From Skeletonema tropicum (lineage: Eukaryota > Bacillariophyta > Thalassiosirophyceae > Thalassiosirales > Thalassiosiraceae), in NCBI GenBank assembly GCA_037178625.1, contig CM074128.1, forward strand, positions 372,001-436,000: a stretch of DNA of 64,000 nt, given 5' to 3'. Below, piece after piece: positions 56,365 through 64,000 of this stretch (positions within the stretch are counted from its first letter, which is position 1; every line of letters starts with the position of its first letter). The notes beneath the pieces were generated by a model. That model was not told where the DNA came from and ran no database searches. It saw only the letters and a program-made list of their open reading frames with translations. The position numbers and the translations under genes were made by a program.

Positions 56365-56934
56365 TTATTCCGTCGCAAACCAATACGAAACAATATCAAA
56401 GTAACTCTCTGTCCCAGTACAACAACCTCTGCCTTGTAAGTCATCATCATCATTCTCATCAAACGCCTCTGTCGATATTCTTGACGCTGCCGCACGCGTA
56501 GCTTCAATTTGCTGTTTCGTCGCCTCCATTTCTTCCTGCATCGTTGCAAGCTCCTTCTGATGCGCTTCCAACTCTTGCGCGGCATACTTTGCAATAAGTT
56601 CCCATATTTCGGCATCTTCTTTTGTCTTTGGTCCAGATGACATGGCTCGTGCACGTCGATCGATACTCTTCTTGACTATAGCCACTTCCTTTTCAGCCTT
56701 TTCTAGCTCTAGTTTGTAATTGCGCAACTCGGATGTGACTTGTCTTTTTTGTCCCTCTGACGAAAACCTTTTCAGAGACTTTTGACATCGTTTGATACCT
56801 GCTTTGTATTCTTCTATATCCTTCTCCAGGACACTCAAGTTATACAAGGAGACGGCATATCTGTTTTTCATTTGATGGTCGGCCTCATCACGCTCACAAG
56901 AAGTGTCGTCTCGTCGTTGAAGAAATTGAACCAT
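56365..56934 (-). CDS. Coiled-coil protein of unknown function
   Basis: Intronless, 189 residues. Nearly the whole chain (about residues 15-150) is predicted by eye to be helical coiled coil, rich in Glu/Lys/Arg/Gln with regular hydrophobic positions (for example LEKDIEEYKAGIKRCQKSLK and ELEAHQKELATMQEEMEATK). An acidic run (FDENDDDDLQGRG) precedes a C-terminal CCTGTESYFDIVSYWFATE. No signal peptide or domain is recognised. It is convergent with the SDR gene (stop codons about 160 bp apart). Confidence 0.65.
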   Translation of the reverse strand: MVQFLQRRDDTSCERDEADHQMKNRYAVSLYNLSVLEKDIEEYKAGIKRCQKSLKRFSSEGQKRQVTSELRNYKLELEKAEKEVAIVKKSIDRRARAMSSGPKTKEDAEIWELIAKYAAQELEAHQKELATMQEEMEATKQQIEATRAAASRISTEAFDENDDDDLQGRGCCTGTESYFDIVSYWFATE

Positions 56935-57626
56935 CTTGGATGCTGTGCTCTTTGATTTGATGTCCGATGTAAATAAGTGCCGGCAAAGCTATTTCTAAAA
57001 GAGTTTCAAGTTTTTGCTACTCAAAAATGAATTACAATAGCAACCCTGATCAGTACGTAAGTGGCTACTACTTGATGATGTGAATCTTCGTTCCGTTGAT
57101 TTGTATGATAAAAGAGGCTATTGCGCTTGCAAAGAACACATGGATATGAGTTTAACTCTGCAAGACCACGCACCGTACTTGCTAAATTGGAGAGAGAGAG
57201 AGAAATGATAACAGAAGCGTTGCAGTAAAAAAAGAAGCAGGTTCCATCGACAAATTTGTGGAGAAGGTGAATCCTCACATTTTTCTTTTCATTGCGCAAC
57301 TAGGAGGGAAGTTCTTCAAAAGCTATTGATTCCGAAGATGTGAATTTATTCAGGTACAGACATATCCTTCGCATACATTTTCTTATTTCGATTTCATGGT
57401 AGATGGTGGGTGGTGGGTAGTGGTGGATGATCGAAAGATGAAAGATCGACTGGAGGCTCATTATCATTGTGCGCAATTGAGCTGACGGAGAAGGATAGTT
57501 GCCTTTTGGAGCCGCAGTATTTGCTGACAGACCGCTCACTATTAGAAGTGAAAGAAATTGCAAAGGCTGTACAATCATCATCGAATCATCATCACAACAT
57601 ATCACGTGCGCACAAAACGATTTAAA

Positions 57627-60600
57627 ATGACCCGACAACTAATATTCACATCATTATTAGCCACCATCATTTTCCAGAATGAACTACCACTAGTCCAAGG
57701 CAATCCAAAATCACGACCCTACGTCGCCTATCGTACTGATCCATTCGATCAAGAAATTGTCTCTACACGAATATTATCCAATGCGGTAGAAACTCGTGGC
57801 GGTAACAGCGGTGGAAGTAGTACAATTCAAAAGAATCGTGCCACCCCAATTACTGGCAAGAGTTACAATGATGATGGGGGAGATCCAAGATGTCCATTGT
57901 CATTTCGATTAGGATCTACTCACAGTACTCACTTTGGTGGTGGTGGAAGTGGCACGTCACAAAACGGTAGCAACACCAGCAGTCATACTAGTGGTGGTGT
58001 AGGGATGCACACCCCACCAATCATCTATCCCCTCCATCCCGACTTTGATGCTGGATCAGGACGGCAGATATTGGTCACTACTGATTTTGAAGTGTTGGAA
58101 ATGTGGACTCCGAGTAGTGCTATTGGAACACATGCCGATTATAATCCAAACAAAAGTGGTGTTAGTGGAGGTGGTGGTGGTGTAGAAGGACAATCTTCTG
58201 AACAAATGAAGGAAGATGAACAGTTCCCATTGTTATTTGAATCATCGTCATTTTACTATTCATCACCGATTGTACACGATGTCGAGGGTGATGGTGTCGC
58301 TGATGCAATATTGGGTGATTATGATGGTAACTTACATTTGGTGGGGTTGGACTTTGAACATGTCACACAGGATACTACTACTGCTGCTGCTGCAACAACC
58401 AATCAACAACAACAACAGCAAAAGCAGCGTAGAAAACGATATTACAAACGCATCTCTATACCAAGATTATTTGTTCGAAAGTCATGGTTTGATGTGGCCA
58501 TTAATCGAACGAAAGAGGATGAAGACATGGCCAATACTCAACAAAATGATGTCAATCATACCAAATGGGAAGACTTTGAACCATATCATACCTACTTTGC
58601 ATCTACTACTGATACGTCTTGGAGAGGGGAACATGATGAACATAAGGCTCGGGGTGTCTCGGCGAATGTGTTGAATATGGATGTGGATGCGGCAAATGGA
58701 TTGGCGGAGCGAAAGAGGCAGGAGAGAAGGACAAGCGCAGTTGATGAAGTAACAACCAATGCACAACAACAGCATGAAGAGGGGCAGCATCGTCGGTTGC
58801 AAGAAACTGATGTGGCAAATGACGCCAGCGATACCAATGAAATGCAACCATCATCATTGGAAGAGGCACATGACGATGGAATGTATTACAAGGATGACGT
58901 CATGTTTGCAGAAGATCCAGCTCTTTTGGGGGATGATTATCCTTTGATGGATGCCAAATCAATGGACGACGAATCAAGTAATAATGAAGGGCGAGAAGCA
59001 GACGCCGAGCCGAGAAATTGGGGAGATGATTATTATCCTACAGACGATGAAATGATGGCGGAAGGATACGATGACTATGCCTATAATCGTCGCGGATATG
59101 GAGATGATGTGTATGCGCCACAGGCTCCTGACGGATGGGACTCTTATGAGGAATATCAATCTGCACAAGACAAATATTATCACGACTCCAACTATTTACG
59201 ACTACCGCCGCATCTACTTTCAACGTGTACGCTGGTAGAATTACCCCGTTCCTATGCTGGATCGAGTACGGATCGGTTGGATAAGATTGACGAAATGATA
59301 TTGTGCTCTGTGTCGTATTATTTTGATGAAGATGAGTGCAAAAATCCAATGACTGGTGGTGGATCTGGCAAAAGCTTTGGGAAGCACGCCAATGCAGATG
59401 GAGGTGATGAGACCGAAGAAGATAGAGGGCGTTATGTAGCGAATGCAATCATGGGATACAATCTGAGGTGGAATTATTGGTCCATTCAAGAGGTACTTGA
59501 TCTATCGACTGATTGGTCAGCGCCACTAGGAGATATCGTTTCGGGTGGCACGGCACCCATCAATTCAAATGCTCATCGTGGTATGGGAGCATGGGCTCTA
59601 GCGACACCCGTTGCAGTCAAGTTGGATGGCGACGGAAAGAATCATATTATTGTTGGAACAAGTATGGGTCTCGTCTACGTACTAGAAGCTCAATGGCACG
59701 GCCTAAGGAGTGGATGGCCAGTGCAAATGAGGCATCCTGTTGAACAAAAGGTTCTAGTGGAAGACGTCGTGGGGAATACAAATTTAGAAGTGTTTGTTGT
59801 TTCTACGGGAGGGGATTTGGTGTCTTTGAATGCTGACGGAGGAGTCCTTTGGGCACGCAATCTTTTGAAAGATGACGAAACGTCACTTGGCAAAGCGAAG
59901 ACACTCATTGTTCGAGGTACTAGTCCTTTGTCAATGGGAGATGTTGACGGAACTGGTAGGCTGGCAATCGTCGTTGTTGCAATGATTGCGTCAACAGATC
60001 GTCAACATGAGCACAGGCCGGACAAGCACGATGTTTTAGAACATCGTCTTTATGCCATCGACGCGGTAACTGGGGATGACCTGGAGCATTTTCCCATCAT
60101 ACTGAACAAGGGCACAGACGTACCAACTTCATCATCAATGCCACAGCCATTACTAATTGATCTTCATGAGGATCAGAGTCATTGGCTAGATCAGATCCAT
60201 GGTCTATCAACTGAAGATGTTGATACAATTCGACAAATAAATAAACGTGCAGCAGCAGATTTCATTGCATCATCACAACCTCGTCCACATGGTGGCGCTG
60301 GAAGAGGTGTCCACATAGTCCAACCTCTTGGGTCATCTCTTCATATTATCGAAGGATCCACTGCATGTTCTCAAACTGTCGATGTTGGTGACACAATTCC
60401 CTCAATGGTGCAGGCGGATGATGTGCACGGAACAGGCGGTCTTGATCTTGTAGTAACCACCTCTCGTGGTGAGATTCTCACGTTGGAGTCTGACACAGTA
60501 TCTTATCATCCATTAAACGTTTGGAATGCAGGTGTTACAAGAGCTCCAGGAAGCAGTAATGCACAAGCTCACGGCTTTTCATCGACACAAGGCATCTTTG

Positions 60601-61046
60601 TTCACCCCATGTCAAGAGTCTGGCGAGATATTCTTGGCGTATACATCCCTATCACGTTCGAAATATTCGACAGACGCCCTAATATTGCCAACGAACCTAA
60701 TCGTCAGGTTTACGAGGTTGAGGTGCGCGCAGGCATGTCTGCCAAAAGGACCATCTTCTACCGATCATATAATACAACTGGTATTTACACTGAGCGGGTG
60801 CAGATCCCATTCGGTCCGGGCTACTTTTCTCTGACAGTCTCGCTACGCACGACTCATGGTATTGTCTACGAAGATACATTTCATATTGGCTTCAATGTTG
60901 ACTACATGGGCGGTTTGTGGCTGATAGTTTTTCTTCCACTTGTCCTAGCTTCCATCCCAATTTTTATGTTCAGGAGAAAGCCAAATTGGGAAGAAGACGA
61001 GGATTATGGAGGAAGTAGAAATGGTATTTTAGGAAGAGCCGGATGA
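57627..61046 (+). CDS. DEX1: DEX1-like FG-GAP/VCBS repeat membrane protein
   Basis: Intronless, 1,139 residues from the ATG at 57627, chosen because it opens directly on a signal peptide (MTRQLIFTSLLATIIF). The protein matches plant DEX1, a secretory-pathway, calcium-binding FG-GAP (integrin-alpha-like) protein needed for pollen wall patterning. FG-GAP blades are visible as SSPIVHDVEGDGVADAILGD, ATPVAVKLDGDGKNHIIVGT, LSMGDVDGTGRLAIVVVA and SMVQADDVHGTGGLDLVVTT, the last preceded by the DEX1-specific STACSQTVDVGDT. A C-terminal beta domain and one membrane segment (GLWLIVFLPLVLASIPIFMF, near residue 1095) end in a short acidic cytoplasmic tail. A ~300-residue Asp/Glu/Gln-rich insertion (about 235-545) splits the propeller. 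Role in a diatom unknown, perhaps wall or vesicle assembly. Confidence 0.85.
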   Translation: MTRQLIFTSLLATIIFQNELPLVQGNPKSRPYVAYRTDPFDQEIVSTRILSNAVETRGGNSGGSSTIQKNRATPITGKSYNDDGGDPRCPLSFRLGSTHSTHFGGGGSGTSQNGSNTSSHTSGGVGMHTPPIIYPLHPDFDAGSGRQILVTTDFEVLEMWTPSSAIGTHADYNPNKSGVSGGGGGVEGQSSEQMKEDEQFPLLFESSSFYYSSPIVHDVEGDGVADAILGDYDGNLHLVGLDFEHVTQDTTTAAAATTNQQQQQQKQRRKRYYKRISIPRLFVRKSWFDVAINRTKEDEDMANTQQNDVNHTKWEDFEPYHTYFASTTDTSWRGEHDEHKARGVSANVLNMDVDAANGLAERKRQERRTSAVDEVTTNAQQQHEEGQHRRLQETDVANDASDTNEMQPSSLEEAHDDGMYYKDDVMFAEDPALLGDDYPLMDAKSMDDESSNNEGREADAEPRNWGDDYYPTDDEMMAEGYDDYAYNRRGYGDDVYAPQAPDGWDSYEEYQSAQDKYYHDSNYLRLPPHLLSTCTLVELPRSYAGSSTDRLDKIDEMILCSVSYYFDEDECKNPMTGGGSGKSFGKHANADGGDETEEDRGRYVANAIMGYNLRWNYWSIQEVLDLSTDWSAPLGDIVSGGTAPINSNAHRGMGAWALATPVAVKLDGDGKNHIIVGTSMGLVYVLEAQWHGLRSGWPVQMRHPVEQKVLVEDVVGNTNLEVFVVSTGGDLVSLNADGGVLWARNLLKDDETSLGKAKTLIVRGTSPLSMGDVDGTGRLAIVVVAMIASTDRQHEHRPDKHDVLEHRLYAIDAVTGDDLEHFPIILNKGTDVPTSSSMPQPLLIDLHEDQSHWLDQIHGLSTEDVDTIRQINKRAAADFIASSQPRPHGGAGRGVHIVQPLGSSLHIIEGSTACSQTVDVGDTIPSMVQADDVHGTGGLDLVVTTSRGEILTLESDTVSYHPLNVWNAGVTRAPGSSNAQAHGFSSTQGIFVHPMSRVWRDILGVYIPITFEIFDRRPNIANEPNRQVYEVEVRAGMSAKRTIFYRSYNTTGIYTERVQIPFGPGYFSLTVSLRTTHGIVYEDTFHIGFNVDYMGGLWLIVFLPLVLASIPIFMFRRKPNWEEDEDYGGSRNGILGRAG

Positions 61047-61625
61047 TTCACAATCCAGTGTTTCACTGCCATTCTGCAAATGATCAGTGACAATTGAGAT
61101 ATGTGTAGTAGACACATCCCAACGCTCTCATCTAATACTTCCTACATAATATATTAAACAACCTTATCTAACATCACTCCGCATCATTCACCCCCTGCCA
61201 TGTTCGATGTTACAAGTAATGTTACGTAACATTGCATGTAACATCGTGACCCTCGACTTGGCATTACTCTCTTGCTTCCCTGGCATCCTTCTCCAACAAC
61301 TAAGTGGCTCAAGGTGGCTCAATGGCTTGCGCAGCTTCATACTCAGCTTGCTTTTAACGAACAACCCTGACCATTTCTTCTTGCCGAAGGGTCGATAAAG
61401 ATTCAGGCTACGAGCGCTTTCAGCCGGTGCACCTTCACCTTGCTTTCTCAAATCTGCTTCGATTGCTCAAGAGATTTTTTCTGAATCTTTTAGGAAGCCT
61501 TGGTTTTAAAGTTGGGCAAGTGCGTCGATTAGATATCTCGATAGAGATGAGCACTGTATGAAAGCAATTTCGTTTTATTTATATATGACGCAACCACCCG
61601 ATGCCTCCACCTTTGCCACACTACG
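61047..61625. other. Intergenic region
   Basis: No gene is seen. A cluster of TGTTACA/GTAACAT words at 61205-61250 forms small imperfect hairpins; significance unclear. Confidence 0.3.
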
Positions 61626-63314
61626 TCATTCCCCATACTCGCTACCATAACCATCCAGCCCAGACTCTTCCTCTATCAGTTTGTAGTATGAAATAACCTG
61701 TCGATTGTATTCTCTCTTCGCAGAGTACCTCTTTGGCATGAAACTCCTCTTGAACCCATTGAAAACAATGTCCCTCAACTGCACAGGAGTTAAGTGAAAG
61801 GCTTCTACTGCCAAACTCAACTCTCGTACTATATCAGTACGCGAGACCAATGTGTTGTCAGTACAAAGAGCCACAGCTAGACCTTCCTGTATCATTTTCT
61901 TCGCAGGGTGTTTTCGTAGATCTCCATCAAGCTCTGGAATAGTTTGTAAATTAGAGCTTAGGCATACCTCTATGCAGAGTCGCATAGTGCCCAAATAGCG
62001 CGTCAGGTTCTCGCAATATTGCTGCTTTTGAATATCAGTCATATCATTCCTGTTCTTACTACTGCTGCTGGCCCTTTTTCCTACACGCCCTTCACCTTCA
62101 CCGATAATCTCCCATTTGAATAGATTACAACCGTGCCCAATCCTTTCGGCATGCAAGTCTGTCACTGCCTCCATTATAGATTCTGGCCCATACGCCTCAC
62201 CTGCATGAACAGTTTTGTGTAAAAATGATTGATGGGCAAGATCAAATGCCTCCCTATGATCAGAGGCGGGGTATCCAACCTCTGCGCCTGCAATATCCAA
62301 TGCTACCACGGGTAGGATGTAGCCATTAAGTCCACCGCTATCACTACTCATAACATCACTTTGATCGGAGGTACAGCAAGCAGGGCACTCTTCACTATCA
62401 CAATCATGACAACACTTTCCCTTCCTTCGTAAATTATTCACAGCGGTAACCAAAGCCACGCTAGCCAAGCCAAATACACGATGGGCATCTTCACCCTTGT
62501 GCACTTCACAGAATGCTTCATAGTACGGGCTAAAGACTGGCAAGAAGAATCTCATAGCACAAGCGATAATTCCATATTGATGTGGTGGTGCATTAGGATG
62601 ATACGGGTGCATCCCTTGCTTCTCTTTGAGATGTTGTATTTTCTCCTTTGTTTCTTCATCCAGCGGTAGCTCTGATATATACTCAATACTGCCCTCTGGT
62701 TCCAGAAGGCGTTGTACATCTTCATCACTACCACGACGATATAAATAACGACTTAGTTGATCTAACTCATCTGCATCACGGACAGCCCGTTCCATCCCCT
62801 TATTCACTGCACACACCACCTGCTCAATCGAAAATTTACCAGGAATCGCGTGCATCTGAGGCGCGAACCGTACTTCAATATGTCGTACTCCACAATTGTA
62901 TGCATCCATTGTCACCTCATATGCCACACGTTCCAATGCTTCGGGTGTGGTGAGAACTTGAGTGATGTATCCAAATCCACGTAAATATTCTTCGAGACTG
63001 TTGTACGTTTGGGGAAACACCAAATCTTTCAATTCTTGCGCATCATAGGATGGTAACTCGACATTAGATAGCTGTGCTAGATCGATGAGTGTTTCGATAC
63101 GGATAGATCCGTCTAGATGGATGTGTAGGTCGGCTTTGGGGATGCGGAGAAGAAATTTCTGTAGATTGATTTTGGTATTCCACTTCTTATTGTTGTTGTT
63201 GTTGTCGTCGACGATGATATCATTGGTGTCACTTGCGTTTGATGCTGTGCTCCAATTATTGCTGCTTCTTGCATTGGGTGAATTATCGACGTTCATATTC
63301 GATAATATTGGCAT
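61626..63314 (-). CDS. Adenosine deaminase
   Basis: Intronless, 562 residues. Adenosine deaminases convert (deoxy)adenosine to (deoxy)inosine with a zinc-activated water. The metal-binding HxH is in PKADLHIHLDGSIRIETL; the substrate region and other ligands appear as HIEVRFAPQMH, HAGEAYGPESIMEAV (catalytic Glu), RIGHGCNLF and ALCTDNTLVSRTDI (the last Asp ligand; the second Asp of animal ADA is Asn, as in many bacterial forms). The chain is about 200 residues longer than typical ADA, owing to an Asn-rich start, a charged insertion at about 185-235 and a Cys-rich loop (CCHDCDSEECPACC) near residue 300 that might bind a metal. It could be an ADA-like (N6-methyl-AMP) enzyme; specificity is not decided. 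Confidence 0.88.
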   Translation of the reverse strand: MPILSNMNVDNSPNARSSNNWSTASNASDTNDIIVDDNNNNNKKWNTKINLQKFLLRIPKADLHIHLDGSIRIETLIDLAQLSNVELPSYDAQELKDLVFPQTYNSLEEYLRGFGYITQVLTTPEALERVAYEVTMDAYNCGVRHIEVRFAPQMHAIPGKFSIEQVVCAVNKGMERAVRDADELDQLSRYLYRRGSDEDVQRLLEPEGSIEYISELPLDEETKEKIQHLKEKQGMHPYHPNAPPHQYGIIACAMRFFLPVFSPYYEAFCEVHKGEDAHRVFGLASVALVTAVNNLRRKGKCCHDCDSEECPACCTSDQSDVMSSDSGGLNGYILPVVALDIAGAEVGYPASDHREAFDLAHQSFLHKTVHAGEAYGPESIMEAVTDLHAERIGHGCNLFKWEIIGEGEGRVGKRASSSSKNRNDMTDIQKQQYCENLTRYLGTMRLCIEVCLSSNLQTIPELDGDLRKHPAKKMIQEGLAVALCTDNTLVSRTDIVRELSLAVEAFHLTPVQLRDIVFNGFKRSFMPKRYSAKREYNRQVISYYKLIEEESGLDGYGSEYGE

Positions 63315-63691
63315 TACAAGCGGATAGTTCGACCTTCCAATAAGTTTGCTGTTGCGGGTGTTATTGATAGGGGCAACAATTTGTGATCATATACTTAGCA
63401 ACCAGCAACCAAATATGCAGCTTCCTCCTTCCAGTAGCCATTTGACAAGATGTTCCGATTTCTACGAAGGAGTTAGTATACTATTTTGCGCGTGTCTCAT
63501 TAGGGTTCTCATTAGGGTTAGGCCCGCAGCCAGCGGCATTTTCATTTTATTGAGGCTGGGCATACTTAGCATGATCAGAACAGGATGAGCACAGGCATTC
63601 CTAACAGAGTGCACATGGTAGATATCAAAATGACGAATTATTATTATGTTAAGCTTTTGTATAAGAATACTGTCACGAGTGTATTGTGTCT
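63315..63691. other. Intergenic region
   Basis: No gene is seen. A TTAGGGTTCTCATTAGGGTTAG segment at about 63500-63522 has two GGGTTA-like words, too few to call telomeric. Confidence 0.3.
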
Positions 63692-64000
63692 CTATTGTTT
63701 AGGAGAGCAGCAGAGAACATGCTTTTTCATTCCCACATCAGGTTCCCATGATGTTTCCTTCATCTCCATATGTGACATACATGTCTTCTCTCCAGATAGT
63801 GAAACCCATAGATTTTCTTTTCCATATATAGGTGCCCATTGTTCTCCTTCTTCGTTTATATCGATGCCATGACCTCCGATAGGTTTGGATTCTGATCCTT
63901 CGGGACAGTATGCTACATAAGGACAAAGCTCCATCTTTTTACCATTCTGGTGAACACTATCGTGCTGCTCACAGAAGGAAAATGCATCTTCGTGAGAACC
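63692..64000 (-). CDS. 3' end of a Cys-rich secreted-type protein (partial)
   Basis: The frame is open from the right edge to a TAG at 63692, about 102 residues. It carries evenly spread cysteines and Trp-containing blocks: ELCPYVAYCPEG, GEQWAPIYGKENLWVSLS, GEKTCMSHMEMKETSWEP and HVLCCSPKQ. The pattern (CPYxAYCP...WAP...W...TC...W...CC) resembles an uncharacterised repeated domain common in diatom secreted proteins (DUF7495-like, from memory). The N-terminus lies outside the window, so signal peptide and repeat number are unknown. Confidence 0.55.
   Translation of the reverse strand, partial: GSHEDAFSFCEQHDSVHQNGKKMELCPYVAYCPEGSESKPIGGHGIDINEEGEQWAPIYGKENLWVSLSGEKTCMSHMEMKETSWEPDVGMKKHVLCCSPKQ

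Noticed and set aside
63500..63522. TTAGGGTT words as an internal telomeric repeat
   Set aside because: Only two separated words are present, not a tandem array.
1..64000. CRISPR arrays, prokaryotic operons or ribosome binding sites
   Set aside because: Spliceosomal introns, organelle presequences and eukaryote-specific families show this is nuclear DNA; the tandem repeats have no spacer-repeat structure.

Overview
The window is nuclear DNA of a photosynthetic stramenopile, very probably a diatom. Genes are mostly single-exon or carry a few short GT-AG introns, and lie on both strands 0.1 to 1 kb apart. Several predicted proteins begin with a signal peptide followed by an Ala-x-Ala-Phe type junction (for example GASAF, CATAF, STAAF), the mark of bipartite plastid targeting in diatoms. 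One protein carries two divergent copies of what I read as the diatom-rich DUF6824 domain. All family names come from reading motifs; nothing was searched.

Region 1 (1-8 kb): the 5' part of a PCIF1-like cap methyltransferase gene, a tiny spliced membrane protein, then four consecutive genes with plastid-type presequences. These are a CP12-like protein, a CRTISO-like FAD oxidoreductase with a frame break, an unknown protein, and CBBY (xylulose-1,5-bisphosphate phosphatase) with an unusual repeat-bearing C-terminal tail. Region 2 (8-11.4 kb): about ten tandem copies of a ~186 bp satellite, followed by a decayed copy of the 5' end of CBBY. Region 3 (11.4-17.2 kb): COQ3, a poorly resolved small gene, an HMG-box protein and the two-domain DUF6824-like protein.

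Region 4 (17.2-27 kb) is repeat-rich: dispersed repeats, a 506 bp foldback element, a ~4.4 kb element with ~240-280 bp terminal inverted repeats carrying a broken transposase-like gene, and further decayed coding sequence. Region 5 (27-33 kb) returns to ordinary genes: a thioredoxin-fold protein, a VAMP7-type R-SNARE, a sulfotransferase-like membrane protein and an FCP/NIF phosphatase.

Region 6 (33.3-49.4 kb) is one seven-exon gene for a ~5,212-residue RNF213-like AAA+ protein. It also has protease-associated-like segments, a von Willebrand A domain, a zinc cluster and a C-terminal membrane segment. Region 7 (49.5-54.5 kb) is a second accessory stretch: degenerate copies of the same satellite, a hAT-like MITE with a perfect 8 bp target duplication, a broken Crypton-like recombinase and a broken ankyrin-BTB gene. 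Region 8 (55-64 kb) holds a plastid-type SDR, a coiled-coil protein, a DEX1-like FG-GAP protein, an adenosine deaminase and the 3' end of a Cys-rich secreted-type gene.

Functional links are modest. CP12 and CBBY both tune the Calvin cycle; PCIF1 and HMG-box proteins act in the nucleus; VAMP7, the sulfotransferase-like protein and DEX1 belong to the secretory pathway. No tRNA, rRNA, CRISPR or operon-like structure was recognised.
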